A stretch of DNA of 38,677 bases from an uncultured Alphaproteobacteria bacterium (GCA_937903135.1 CALDAH010000005.1:1-38677), one strand, 5' to 3'. Shown: positions 1 through 8,537, counted from the first letter of the stretch. Program-made: numbers and translations. Notes: generated by a model not told the origin, from the letters alone.

Positions 1-37
1 AGATTATATAGGATTTATTGGATTTACGCAATTATTT

Positions 38-63
38 AATTGGCCGGCAATTGCCGGCCAATT
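38..63. terminator. 26-bp perfect palindrome after pgsA
   Basis: The arms AATTGGCCGGCAA and TTGCCGGCCAATT are perfect reverse complements and begin 8 bases beyond the pgsA stop codon. The plus-strand side is followed by T-rich sequence (TTATGTTTTAC), while the minus-strand side has only a weak AAATAATT tail. It may therefore terminate a plus-strand gene that enters from outside the window as well as the uvrC-pgsA transcript. Function is inferred from position and symmetry. Confidence 0.55.
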
Positions 64-70
64 TTATGTT

Positions 71-670
71 TTACTTTATCTTTTTAATTTTGTTGGCAAA
101 TGTTACCGTATACTGCGTTGCCGACCACAGCGATGCCAGCAGGGACAGCCACAGACCAAATATTCCAATCTGGGACAGAACATTCATGGATATCAGGTAA
201 AAACGTGAAATGTTATCCGGGGTAATTAATGTGCTGATGGCAAATAAGAATAAAAACGCCCCAAGTGCAATCATCTGAAATGTGGTTTTGATTTTACCCA
301 TGGACATGCGGGCCTTTGGTACGGGCATTTCAATTTTTTGCGTACCTAAAAATTCACGCAGGCCGCTGATATATAATTCGCGCGCGATCATTATTATTGC
401 CGGGACAACTATAAACCATACCGGCATCATAATTGTTAGCATTATCATTGTATTTACAACCAGCAGCTTGTCGCCAATGTGGTCCATTACGCCGCCAATC
501 TTAGACGTGGCATTATATTTTTTTGCCAGATATCCATCAAAGAAATCAGATATCGCCGCGAATGCAAATAATATAAATGATACCCAGTACCATTGAAACA
601 TTAGCGTCGGAATAATCACAAATGATGCAGCGATTCTGAACGCTGATAAAAAGTTAACAAAAGATTTCAT
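71..670 (-). CDS. pgsA: CDP-diacylglycerol--glycerol-3-phosphate 3-phosphatidyltransferase
   Basis: This 199-residue integral membrane enzyme makes phosphatidylglycerol phosphate from CDP-diacylglycerol and glycerol-3-phosphate, the committed step to phosphatidylglycerol. The CDP-alcohol phosphatidyltransferase signature is visible at about residues 42-67: DFFDGYLAK, then GGVMD and HIGD, giving the D-x2-D-G...G-x3-D-x3-D metal and substrate site. The usual AR of the motif is AK here. Several hydrophobic segments fit a multi-pass protein, and the length is normal for PgsA. The start follows a clear AGGAG about 9 bases upstream. It lies 33 bp downstream of uvrC on the same strand, reproducing the uvrC-pgsA gene pair known from enterobacteria, so co-transcription is likely. 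PgsA and phosphatidylserine synthase share this fold, but size and context favour PgsA. Confidence 0.9.
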   Translation of the reverse strand: MKSFVNFLSAFRIAASFVIIPTLMFQWYWVSFILFAFAAISDFFDGYLAKKYNATSKIGGVMDHIGDKLLVVNTMIMLTIMMPVWFIVVPAIIMIARELYISGLREFLGTQKIEMPVPKARMSMGKIKTTFQMIALGAFLFLFAISTLITPDNISRFYLISMNVLSQIGIFGLWLSLLASLWSATQYTVTFANKIKKIK

Positions 671-703
671 TATAATTTCTCCTTTTAAATAAACATGTAT
701 GTA

Positions 704-2128
704 TTATATCACTTCGCTGTGGAAATATGCATATATTTTTTCAGCGGCATGTTTTCCCAGGCCCGGGACACGCATTAACGATTGTAAATCTGCGTCCATT
801 ATCGGGCGAACTGAACCGTAATGCGCCAACAGTGCGCGTTTTCGTCCCGGCCCGATGCCATCAATTTCATCCAGTACCGACGCGGTTAGTTGTTTCGCAC
901 GGACCGTGCGGTGGTATGTAATTACGAATCGGTGCGCTTCGTCGCGAACGGCACGAAGTAATAAAAACAGCGGCGATGATTTATCCATATCGCGATATAC
1001 CGTTCCGTCCGGGGTAATAAAATGTTCGTCGCCGTCGCGAACCTCGCCCTTGGTTACGCCAAGAATCGGAATATCGGGTGCGGTTTTTTTTGCAATATTC
1101 CATTGGGCGATTCCACCGTCTACTATGATCAAATCTAATTTGTCCCCGCGTTCGGTTGCGCGTTTTATAAATTCCTGCATCATGGCGATATCGTTCCCCG
1201 CACGGGCAGCGTCACGCAGTTTAAAATGGCGGTAGCCGGATTTTATAAACCCGTCATGGCCAAATGTTATCATTGCGCCAACGGGACTTTTCCCGAATAG
1301 GTGCGAGTTATCAAAAACCCCGGCAGATTTTATTTTTATCCCCAGCCAGTTTTCCAAATCAGATACGTTTTTATCCCAGTCTAAAATCGCGCTATGCGCA
1401 TGATTTCGCCGTATACCGCGATCGGACGTATGTGTTAATGCCGATATTTTATCACGCGTGGCCGCCGCCGATTCATAGTCCATGTTATCCGAATATTTTT
1501 TCATATCACGCGTAAGCTCTGCGATAATCGGTTCACTGTCGCCCGTTAAAATTCGCCGCGCCAATGAAACGTTTTTGTTATAGTCTGTCTGGGGGATGCA
1601 GCACGGCGCACTGCAGCGGCCGATTTGATGCAGCAGGCACGGCCGGGATCGGTTACGCATAAACGTATCCGTGCATGTTCGCAGACGGCATACTTTCTGA
1701 ATGGTTTTTATCGTTTCGTTTAACGCCGATACCGACGGATACGGGCCGTATACATCCCGACGCTGGGATATTTTACCGCGAAATTTTAACAGACGCGGAT
1801 ATTCACTGGCGGTTAAGGCCAGCATCGGATACATCTTGCCGTCGGTTAGCATGATGTTATATTTCGGCTTTTGCGTTTTAATTAATTCCTGTTCCCGGAT
1901 TAGCGCATCAGATTCCGTCGCCGTTATTTCCCATTCAACGCGGGTTACCAGCGTACGCATTATCTGTTTATGGAGTTCGAGTTTCGGAATATCTAAATAC
2001 TGACGCAGGCGGTTGTATATATTCTTGGCCTTGCCAACGTATAGCAAATTATTGTCCGCGTCGTACATTTTATATACGCCCGGGGACATAGGACTATTTT
2101 CAATTAAATCAGAAAATTGAATATTCAT
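704..2128 (-). CDS. uvrC: Excinuclease ABC subunit C (compact form)
   Basis: UvrC makes both incisions in nucleotide excision repair after UvrAB loads it at a lesion. The N-terminal GIY-YIG nuclease is intact: GVY at 17-19, YVG at 30-32, R40, and E79 as the likely metal ligand. Cysteines 152, 164, 172 and 176 match the spacing of the [4Fe-4S] cluster described in UvrC. A UVR motif lies near 205-232. The C-terminal RNase H-like nuclease keeps D273 (FDNSH), D337 (IVDGG) and H399 (DEAHR), and two helix-hairpin-helix motifs lie at about 418-470. At 474 residues it is roughly 130 shorter than the usual ~600: only about 40 residues separate the UVR motif from FDNSH, so the normal linker and the first part of the RNase H-like region are missing. 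All catalytic residues remain, so it is probably functional. Confidence 0.92.
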   Translation of the reverse strand: MNIQFSDLIENSPMSPGVYKMYDADNNLLYVGKAKNIYNRLRQYLDIPKLELHKQIMRTLVTRVEWEITATESDALIREQELIKTQKPKYNIMLTDGKMYPMLALTASEYPRLLKFRGKISQRRDVYGPYPSVSALNETIKTIQKVCRLRTCTDTFMRNRSRPCLLHQIGRCSAPCCIPQTDYNKNVSLARRILTGDSEPIIAELTRDMKKYSDNMDYESAAATRDKISALTHTSDRGIRRNHAHSAILDWDKNVSDLENWLGIKIKSAGVFDNSHLFGKSPVGAMITFGHDGFIKSGYRHFKLRDAARAGNDIAMMQEFIKRATERGDKLDLIIVDGGIAQWNIAKKTAPDIPILGVTKGEVRDGDEHFITPDGTVYRDMDKSSPLFLLLRAVRDEAHRFVITYHRTVRAKQLTASVLDEIDGIGPGRKRALLAHYGSVRPIMDADLQSLMRVPGLGKHAAEKIYAYFHSEVI

Positions 2129-2178
2129 GTTATTTATGATAGAATATTAAAAGACAAATAGCAAATAAAGGCATTAAT

Positions 2179-2643
2179 ATGATACAAGAATCCGGACGAT
2201 CAATGATTGAAATGCTGGGGGTTTTAACCATTATGGGCGTAATTACCATCGGCGCAATCGGAATGATATCAACAGCGATGCGAACACAGAAACGTACCGC
2301 GGTAAACGACGACGTTATTCAAATGGTAACGGGCGTACGACAGCTGCTAGGGGAATTTGACGATTATTCGAATATTAATAACGCAACTATATTCGGGGCG
2401 ATCGGGATATCTAATAAAAACCCGTATGGCGGGACGTATGAATTAATGGTAAATCCTGCAAACGCGCGACAGTTTATCGTGGCAATTAACGGACTGTCCG
2501 AGACAGATTGTCAATATTTTTTAACCAAGGCATGGTCTGATTCGGTTGGATATCAATTATCTGGCGGGAAAAACGGCGGCGCAACCGGTAACTGTGGTGC
2601 GCAAAACGGTCAAAATACAGTTCAGATAATATACGGCGAATAA
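2179..2643 (+). CDS. Type IV pilin-like prepilin (pseudopilin)
   Basis: The 154-residue protein starts with a class III prepilin signal. A short leader ends in Gly6, then comes RSMIEMLGVL with Glu at +5 of the mature form, followed by a hydrophobic helix to about residue 32. Prepilin peptidase would cut after Gly6. The C-terminal part is a globular head with two cysteines (in DCQYF and GNCG) that could form a disulfide loop, as in the D-region of pilins. The start is preceded by an AAAGG-type site. It is divergent from uvrC (50 bp) and 5 bp upstream of the pseudouridine synthase. No assembly ATPase, platform protein or prepilin peptidase is in the window. Such solo pilin-like genes seem common in gut Alphaproteobacteria (recollection, not checked); the structure it builds is unknown. 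Confidence 0.75.
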   Translation: MIQESGRSMIEMLGVLTIMGVITIGAIGMISTAMRTQKRTAVNDDVIQMVTGVRQLLGEFDDYSNINNATIFGAIGISNKNPYGGTYELMVNPANARQFIVAINGLSETDCQYFLTKAWSDSVGYQLSGGKNGGATGNCGAQNGQNTVQIIYGE

Positions 2644-2648
2644 CCCCG

Positions 2649-3617
2649 ATGGCAGAGTTTATAGAGATATCACAGGTAGAGGATGGAACGCGATTACTGC
2701 GCTGGTTTCTGCGACATTTTCCGTCTATGCCCCAGCGGGATTTTTATAAGCTGTGTCGCGGCGGCCAGATTCGGGTAAATTCAAGACGCGTTCGCGGCCA
2801 AGAAATTCTGCGGACAGGGGATTCGGTGCGTATACCGCCTACGATCGCTGAATTTGCTGCGCCGCGGCCAAAGACTGAAAATGGCGAAAAATATTCACTT
2901 GCGGATTTAGAGATGCTGCGCTGCTGCATCATTCATAATGATGATGATATTGTTGTTTTCAATAAACCTGCGGGACTGGCGGTGCAGGGGGGGACGGGAA
3001 TTCGTAAATCTGTTGATAAAATGGCTGCGGCATTATTCCCTTATGATAAAATTTCGTTGGTTCATCGCCTGGATCGTGATACCAGTGGAATTTTGGTCGT
3101 CGCCAAAAATCAACGCGCGGCGCAGATGCTGGCCGCTGCATTCGGGGCAAAAACCGCGCATAAGGAATATTTAGCGTTATTAAACGGAAATGTTCGCCCC
3201 GCCCACGGGACAATTGATAACTTTATGACCAAGGGGCATGTTTATGACAGTCCTGCGCGTGTAAACGATGGTACGGGGCAGCGCCCGCAACGTGCGATTA
3301 CAGATTATCAGGTATTAGCCGCGGCCGCCGGTTGCGTATCATGGGTTTTATTTTCACCAAAAACTGGCCGTACGCACCAGCTGCGAGTGCATAGCGCGTT
3401 TTCGTTAAATGCACCGATCATAGGTGATGTGTTGTATGGCGGGGGCAGAAAACTGGATGCGGCGTTACAGTCAATTATCGGGACGCGTAATTTATTCTTA
3501 TTGGCATATAAGCTAACATTTCAGCATCCGGCAACGGGAAAGTTAATGACGTTTCGTGCGCCGATCCCTGATTTTATGATGCCGGTTATGAAATTCTTGG
3601 AATTACCACTGCCATAA
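2649..3617 (+). CDS. RluC/RluD-family 23S rRNA pseudouridine synthase
   Basis: This 322-residue enzyme belongs to the RluA family, which isomerises uridines in large-subunit rRNA. An S4-like RNA-binding domain occupies about residues 14-75 (FLRHFP...GGQIRVNSRRV). The catalytic motif HRLDRDTSG is at 139-147, with Asp142 the expected nucleophile. NKPAGLAVQGG (about 105-115) and KTGRTHQLRVH are further family motifs. Having an S4 domain points to the RluC or RluD subgroup rather than RluA; RluC (positions 955/2504/2580) is the likelier role, but the exact target cannot be read from sequence. It begins 5 bp after the pilin gene with little Shine-Dalgarno, so translation may be coupled, and 23 bp separate it from the AsmA-family gene. 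Confidence 0.88.
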   Translation: MAEFIEISQVEDGTRLLRWFLRHFPSMPQRDFYKLCRGGQIRVNSRRVRGQEILRTGDSVRIPPTIAEFAAPRPKTENGEKYSLADLEMLRCCIIHNDDDIVVFNKPAGLAVQGGTGIRKSVDKMAAALFPYDKISLVHRLDRDTSGILVVAKNQRAAQMLAAAFGAKTAHKEYLALLNGNVRPAHGTIDNFMTKGHVYDSPARVNDGTGQRPQRAITDYQVLAAAAGCVSWVLFSPKTGRTHQLRVHSAFSLNAPIIGDVLYGGGRKLDAALQSIIGTRNLFLLAYKLTFQHPATGKLMTFRAPIPDFMMPVMKFLELPLP

Positions 3618-3640
3618 TTTTATCGGGAATTTAAAATAAT

Positions 3641-5713
3641 ATGGTCAGAAAAAAAAGTTTATTTTTATCAGTTACGCGAATTGTCAGCTTGTTTGTTATG
3701 GGGCTGATTGTCGCCGTTGTTATTGCATTGTCCCAGGTTAACCTGGAAACGCTGCGCGGGAATGTTTTAGCAATTCTGCAAAATGCGACGGGCATGCCGG
3801 TCGAGATAGACGGTGCGGTTTCATGGAAGCTGTCACTGCGCCCGCGAATTGAATTGAACCAGGTACGAATTCCGAACGCGGAATGGGCGCATCATAAATA
3901 TGCGTTTAGCGCAGAAAAAATTGACGTAACGTTAAATCTTTTGTCGCTGTTCCGGTCGCGCCCGACAATTCAAAATGTAAAGATTTACGACGCAAGTGTC
4001 TGTGTTGAGAAAAACGACAACGGCGAGTTGTCTATTACCCCGTTTAGCGGCAGTCCCGCGCCCGGCGACGATGATAAATCAAAGCCCCAGGATAAATACC
4101 CGTTTGAAGATCCGGGACTCGGCGGGGTTGAGGTACGAAATCTAATCGCGCATATTTTTGACGATACGTATTCGGTTGTCGGTTTTAACGTTCGCTATGT
4201 CCCGCGGCGCGATCAGCGTGAATATGCCGGGTGGATAAAATCTAATACCGATGTATTTCCGTTTATTGTATCGTATTCGGAATATAATCCGGAACGAAAG
4301 GTTTATCCTGTTCGCGTCGCGCTATCAACCGGGGGGGATGCGTTAATCGGTAATGTCGCACTTGAGGGTAAAAGCCGTATGCCGATTGATTTTATTATCA
4401 AAGGTGATATCCCAGATATTGCGGCCCTCGGGGATACTGTCGGGGTTCATTTGGCCGAAATGCCGAAGATGAAGGTTAATCTTGCCGGCGGTTTTGATCG
4501 CAGAAAAATATCATTGCGTAAATCATCCGTTCAGGTTCGCGGAATGGAAATTAATATATCAGGGGATTATGATTGGTCGGGAAAAATCCCGCAGATTAAT
4601 CTGAACCTTGAATCTGATAGAATTGATTTAATAGAAATGTTTCCCGGAATATACGGGCGCAAATGGATTCGGCCAAAACGCGATTTAAATGTTTTTAAAG
4701 ATATACCGCTATTCGGGGATGAATTCTTAAAATATAACATAAATCTGCGTTCCGAGATTTTAAACTTAATTGTTTACCGTGATTTAAATATTCGCGATAT
4801 TGATTTATCGGTAAAGCTAAAAAACGCCAAGGCACGCGTAGATGCCGGTGCGGTTATCGCCGGGGGCGAGATTAAAATTGCCGCCGATATTGATATTGAA
4901 AACGACGGGCATATGTACGGACGCGCAGGGGCCGTGGCACGAAATGTATCGGTCGGGAATTTATTGCGGGAAATTCGAATAGATGACATTTTATCTGATT
5001 TGCCCGTTAACATAGAAACATACGTAGAGGCGGATGGAACAAACCTATCTGAGGTTATGCAAACCATAACCGGGCCAGTTCGGGCGTATTCAACGGCATC
5101 CGGGTATGCGCATTCGGCACTGGTTGCGAATATGTATGGGACGGATTTTTTAACATCTCTGCGCCATAGTATTCAGGATTTATTCCGTACGGATAAAAAG
5201 CATAATCAGATTAAAATATCATGTGCCGCGGTTAATACTAAACTACGTCACGGGCGCGCCGAAACCCAGCAGGGGGTGGCGGTTGAAACGAATGCTATAA
5301 ACATTCGCCTGGCCGGGAGCTTGGATTTAGGTGATGAAAACATGCGGCTGGCGTTAACGACTGTTCCGGTGCGCGGGTTAAAATTATCACTGACCGGTAA
5401 TGTTGTAAATTCTATTGAATTAACGGGAAATCTGGCAGAACCTGATATAAAAATAAATGGTGCGGCCGTCGCAGGCAAGGTTGCATCGGCAACCGGGATC
5501 GGTTTATTGCTGGCGCCGTTTACCGGCGGAATTGGATTGGTTGCCGGGGCCGGGGTTGGGCTGTTGGCGGGGGATTTGCTGGAAAACTGGCTGGCCGATG
5601 GAACGCCGTGCAAAACGGCAATGGAACGCGGTGCGCCGGCGCGGCGTGACGATCCGGAATGGATGGATATGCCAATAGAGAGCCTGTTGGAATCAATTAT
5701 GAATAAAAAATAA
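3641..5713 (+). CDS. AsmA-family inner-membrane-anchored periplasmic protein
   Basis: The 690-residue protein has one N-terminal membrane helix (about residues 10-30) followed by a long beta-rich periplasmic region. The AsmA N-terminal pattern is recognisable: an early PVEIDGAVSWKLSLRPRIELNQVRI-type stretch (shown only by its ends, residues 51-75), then repeated beta segments. AsmA-like proteins are bridge-type lipid-transfer proteins thought to move phospholipid between the two membranes. Near the C-terminus (about 607-650) lies a glycine-rich hydrophobic segment with GIGLVAGAGVGLLAG, like a glycine zipper, which could insert in or lie on a membrane. The gene lies 10 bp upstream of the diadenylate cyclase and is probably co-transcribed with it. 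The family is confident; which AsmA paralogue it represents is not. Confidence 0.8.
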   Translation: MVRKKSLFLSVTRIVSLFVMGLIVAVVIALSQVNLETLRGNVLAILQNATGMPVEIDGAVSWKLSLRPRIELNQVRIPNAEWAHHKYAFSAEKIDVTLNLLSLFRSRPTIQNVKIYDASVCVEKNDNGELSITPFSGSPAPGDDDKSKPQDKYPFEDPGLGGVEVRNLIAHIFDDTYSVVGFNVRYVPRRDQREYAGWIKSNTDVFPFIVSYSEYNPERKVYPVRVALSTGGDALIGNVALEGKSRMPIDFIIKGDIPDIAALGDTVGVHLAEMPKMKVNLAGGFDRRKISLRKSSVQVRGMEINISGDYDWSGKIPQINLNLESDRIDLIEMFPGIYGRKWIRPKRDLNVFKDIPLFGDEFLKYNINLRSEILNLIVYRDLNIRDIDLSVKLKNAKARVDAGAVIAGGEIKIAADIDIENDGHMYGRAGAVARNVSVGNLLREIRIDDILSDLPVNIETYVEADGTNLSEVMQTITGPVRAYSTASGYAHSALVANMYGTDFLTSLRHSIQDLFRTDKKHNQIKISCAAVNTKLRHGRAETQQGVAVETNAINIRLAGSLDLGDENMRLALTTVPVRGLKLSLTGNVVNSIELTGNLAEPDIKINGAAVAGKVASATGIGLLLAPFTGGIGLVAGAGVGLLAGDLLENWLADGTPCKTAMERGAPARRDDPEWMDMPIESLLESIMNKK

Positions 5714-5723
5714 GGGATAAAAA

Positions 5724-6482
5724 ATGTTTAATTGGTCAGGACTTATTCAGATAGTAATAATTGCTGTAATATTATGTTTATTTTATCGCAGCTTTATTAA
5801 AAATACATCATCGGAAAGGCTGGTGCGCGGGCTGCTGGGGTTGGCGCTGTTATGGGCGGCCAGTTTTATAATGTCGTGGGTGCACCTGGATTTATTAGCG
5901 ACGTTTTTACACTGGACGGCGTTATTCCTGTCGCTGAGCTTGATCGTTATTTTTCAGCCGGAATTGCGTAAGTTTATGGCATTAATGGGAAACATAGAAG
6001 GCTGGGGGCGAATATTTCGCCGCGACGCAGGGCCGCGCCGGGATACGCGTGCGCTGGATGCGATTGTATCCGCGGTTGAATATATGTCAGCTAAGCATAC
6101 AGGGGCATTGATAGTATTCCCGAGCAGCTTGGACGAAAGTGCAATTGAACGCAAAGGTGTTCGCGTTGACGCGATTATTAGCAGTGAGTTACTGTTGACT
6201 ATATTTTTTAACAAAACACCTCTGCACGACGGGGCGGTTATAATTACCGCGGATCGGATTGCGTATGCAGGGGCAATATTGCCTTTATCGCAGAATAACT
6301 TAAATTGGAAATACGGTACGCGTCATCGGGCGGCACTCGGACTATCAGAGGTGTCCGGGGCATCCGTATTGGTTGTATCCGAGGAAAGCGGAGATATATC
6401 TATCGCCGAGAAGGGTAAAATTACAAAATATGATGATTTGAAAAAGCTGCGCGGACGGTTAGAAAAGATTATGGATAAATAA
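5724..6482 (+). CDS. cdaA: Membrane-bound diadenylate cyclase, CdaA type
   Basis: The 252-residue protein should make cyclic di-AMP from two ATP. It has three N-terminal membrane helices (about 5-23, 34-51, 55-76) and a DisA_N/DAC domain from about 105 to 225. The two defining motifs are complete: D169-G170-A171 in PLHDGAVII, and R200-H201-R202 in GTRHRAALGLSE, the latter followed by GLSEVSGASVLVVSEESG. This is the CdaA/DacA architecture, not DisA or CdaS. It follows the AsmA-family gene by 10 bp with a GGGATAAAAA start region, and a strong terminator follows. CdaA is usually described with cdaR and glmM in Firmicutes; neither is here, and c-di-AMP synthesis is uncommon in Alphaproteobacteria. 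No c-di-AMP phosphodiesterase or receptor is in the window. Confidence 0.92.
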   Translation: MFNWSGLIQIVIIAVILCLFYRSFIKNTSSERLVRGLLGLALLWAASFIMSWVHLDLLATFLHWTALFLSLSLIVIFQPELRKFMALMGNIEGWGRIFRRDAGPRRDTRALDAIVSAVEYMSAKHTGALIVFPSSLDESAIERKGVRVDAIISSELLLTIFFNKTPLHDGAVIITADRIAYAGAILPLSQNNLNWKYGTRHRAALGLSEVSGASVLVVSEESGDISIAEKGKITKYDDLKKLRGRLEKIMDK

Positions 6483-6486
6483 AAAT

Positions 6487-6508
6487 CCGCCCCACGGGGC
6501 GGTTTTAT
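6487..6508 (+). terminator. Intrinsic terminator after cdaA
   Basis: A 7-bp GC stem (CCGCCCC / GGGGCGG) is followed by TTTTATTTTA, directly after the cdaA stop codon. It marks the end of the transcript that starts with the pilin-like gene or the pseudouridine synthase. Confidence 0.88.
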
Positions 6509-6578
6509 TTTAATCAAGTATTGGTTTTTTGGGATTTTTTACCCTTGCACCGAATCGGCATTTTTTGATAAACTGGGG

Positions 6579-6607
6579 TTGAAAGATTGTAGGATAAAAC
6601 ATATACA
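6579..6607 (+). promoter_or_regulatory. Candidate dnaN promoter
   Basis: TTGAAA (6579-6584) and TATACA (6602-6607) are spaced by 17 bp, about 25 bp before the dnaN start codon. A clear AGGAG lies between the two, so a very short leader is expected. Confidence 0.55.
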
Positions 6608-6631
6608 CACAGTTATACAGGAGCATATAAT

Positions 6632-7750
6632 ATGGAATTTTCGGTATTTCGTCAGGTTTTGATTCGTGCGCTCGGGCATATGCAGTCCATTGTGGAAAAG
6701 CGTGCAACCTTACCGATTTTAATGAATGTTAAATTAGAGGTCGCAGATGATTTAATTATGTCCGCGACAAATGTTGATTTGGAATTGGTTGAACACGTCG
6801 CGGCCGATATTACATTGGGCGGTAAAACCACCGTCCCGGTTCAGATGTTATATGATATCGTTCGTAAATTACCAGATGATGCTGAGATTAACTTTAAACA
6901 ATCCGGGGATCAATTAATTGTATCCAGCGGACGTGCTGAATTTCGTTTGCCAACGCTGCCGGCGGAAAATTTCCCGGCGATGGCGGGCAGCAACTTAACC
7001 ACAAAATTCCAGATGACAACGGGGGATTTAGCACATCTTATTAACCAAACGAAATTTGCGATTCCAACAGATGATGTTCGTTATCATCTGGGGGGGATTT
7101 ATTTCCATATCGCCGACGAAGGCAAAGAAAAAATGTTAACGGCCGTTGCAACGGATGCCCAGCGTTTGGCACTGTGTTCTATGCCGGCACCGGCGGGCAG
7201 TGCGGAAATGCCAGCTGTTATTTTGCCGCGTCGCGTTATCGGTGAATTATCAAAGTTATTAGAAGATGCGACCGTTGACGATGTTACAGTTGAATTATCT
7301 GATACCAAGGCGCGCTTTGTCGTTGGGTCTGCGACACTTACCAGTAAATTAGTTGACGCGCAATATCCGAATTACCGCGTCGTGATACCAAAGGGTAATG
7401 ATAAAATCGCCGTTCTGGACAGAAAACAGTTTGTAAACGCGGTTGATTTGGTATCTGTCGCCAGTGTTGATAAAACAAAGTCTGTTCAGCTAACGTATTC
7501 TATGAATAAATTGGTTGTTAATGCATCCAGTCCGGATGCCGGGACGGCTAAACAGGAATTGGATATTGAATATAACGGTGACAGCTCGTTTACGGTTGTA
7601 TTTAACGTAAAGTTCTTGTTAGATGTTGCCGGCCAGGTTGAAGGGGATAAATTCCAGATGGAAATGCAAGATCCTTTGTCGCCGACAATTATTAAATCTA
7701 CGGATAAAAATACAGATGCGTTGTTTGTTTTAATGCCAATGCGTATGTAG
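6632..7750 (+). CDS. dnaN: DNA polymerase III beta subunit (sliding clamp)
   Basis: DnaN forms the ring-shaped dimer that tethers DNA polymerase III to its template. The 372-residue protein has the normal length for three successive clamp folds. It begins MEFSVFRQVLIRAL and includes the early family segment EKRATLPILMNV (about residues 22-33), and it ends in LMPMRM, matching the usual C-terminal LMPMR(L/M) that forms part of the partner-binding pocket. An AGGAG lies 8-12 bases upstream of the start. It stands alone between terminators at 6487 and 7772, with its own promoter. dnaN is often next to dnaA and recF; here neither neighbours it, so this is not evidence for a replication origin. Confidence 0.96.
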   Translation: MEFSVFRQVLIRALGHMQSIVEKRATLPILMNVKLEVADDLIMSATNVDLELVEHVAADITLGGKTTVPVQMLYDIVRKLPDDAEINFKQSGDQLIVSSGRAEFRLPTLPAENFPAMAGSNLTTKFQMTTGDLAHLINQTKFAIPTDDVRYHLGGIYFHIADEGKEKMLTAVATDAQRLALCSMPAPAGSAEMPAVILPRRVIGELSKLLEDATVDDVTVELSDTKARFVVGSATLTSKLVDAQYPNYRVVIPKGNDKIAVLDRKQFVNAVDLVSVASVDKTKSVQLTYSMNKLVVNASSPDAGTAKQELDIEYNGDSSFTVVFNVKFLLDVAGQVEGDKFQMEMQDPLSPTIIKSTDKNTDALFVLMPMRM

Positions 7751-7771
7751 GCTGTGTGTTAGTTATATTTC

Positions 7772-7797
7772 CCCGCGAGTTTCGCGGGAATTTTTTT
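7772..7797 (+). terminator. Intrinsic terminator after dnaN
   Basis: A 7-bp stem CCCGCGA / TCGCGGG with a 3-base loop is followed by AA and seven T residues. It begins 21 bases beyond the dnaN stop codon. Confidence 0.88.
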
Positions 7798-7905
7798 ATT
7801 ATTGCCAGCAAGATATATTTAAAAATCGGGAAAAACATAAATTTCACAATACTTCGTTATTTATTTTAGTATTAGCGTTTATATTAAAATAATGGCGTTT
7901 TATAA

Positions 7906-7933
7906 TTGCAAATGTATATTTTTATGATAATAT
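7906..7933 (+). promoter_or_regulatory. Candidate ppa promoter
   Basis: TTGCAA (7906-7911) and TAATAT (7928-7933) are spaced by 16 bp within an AT-rich gap. Transcription would begin near 7940, about 20 bases before the chosen ppa start. Confidence 0.45.
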
Positions 7934-7960
7934 TTGCCCCGCAAAAAAAAGGTAAATAAT

Positions 7961-8503
7961 ATGACATTAGAAGAAATTGCACCGGGAAAATTGCCCCCGG
8001 AAAAGATGAATGCAATCATAGAAGTACCGGAAAACGGTTATGTTAAATATGAAATTAATAAAGAAACGGGATTGTTAAAGGTTGACCGTATTCTGCATAC
8101 GCCTGTGGCGTATCCGGCCAATTATGGGTATTTCCCGGGAACGTTGGGCGACGACGGCGATCCGCTGGATTGCGTCGTTGTATGTAATGCGCCGCTGCGT
8201 CCGGGTGTTTTAATCGAGGTTCGCCCAATCGGCGTTTTGTTAATGGAAGATCAGGCCGGTGGCGACGAAAAGATTATATGCGTACCACGTGATAAAATTG
8301 ACCCGTATTATACAGATATTAAAAATTTAAACGAGCTGCCTCAGGTTTTGCGGTCAAAGATTGAATATTTCTTTCAGCATTATAAAGATCTGCAGCCGAA
8401 TGCATGGTCAAAGGTTACAGGCTGGGCAAATCACGAAACTGCATCGCGCCTAATAATGGAATCTATTGACCGTTATTGGCTGCATAAGAGAAATGCTAAA
8501 TAA
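7961..8503 (+). CDS. ppa: Inorganic pyrophosphatase, family I
   Basis: The soluble enzyme hydrolyses pyrophosphate to two phosphates, pulling biosynthetic reactions forward. The 180-residue length is normal. The family signature DDGDPLD, which carries metal-binding aspartates, lies in GTLGDDGDPLDCVVV, and YGYFPGT precedes it. The reading frame is open back to a TTG at 7934, but I chose ATG 7961 because AAAAGG sits about 8 bases upstream and MTLEEIAPGK resembles other Ppa N-termini; the extension would be a Lys/Arg-rich tail overlapping the promoter. The gene is monocistronic or weakly linked to efp, which has its own promoter. Confidence 0.95.
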   Translation: MTLEEIAPGKLPPEKMNAIIEVPENGYVKYEINKETGLLKVDRILHTPVAYPANYGYFPGTLGDDGDPLDCVVVCNAPLRPGVLIEVRPIGVLLMEDQAGGDEKIICVPRDKIDPYYTDIKNLNELPQVLRSKIEYFFQHYKDLQPNAWSKVTGWANHETASRLIMESIDRYWLHKRNAK

Positions 8504-8509
8504 AATATC

Positions 8510-8537
8510 TTGCGATATTAATATCTGGTTTTATAAT
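8510..8537 (+). promoter_or_regulatory. Candidate efp promoter
   Basis: TTGCGA (8510-8515) and a perfect TATAAT (8532-8537) are separated by 16 bp. The predicted leader is about 25 bases and includes AAAGAGG before the start codon. Confidence 0.65.

Noticed and set aside
7934..7960. Upstream TTG start for ppa, adding nine residues
   Set aside because: The TTG overlaps the predicted promoter, lacks a ribosome-binding site, and would add a basic tail not expected in this family. ATG 7961 has AAAAGG upstream.
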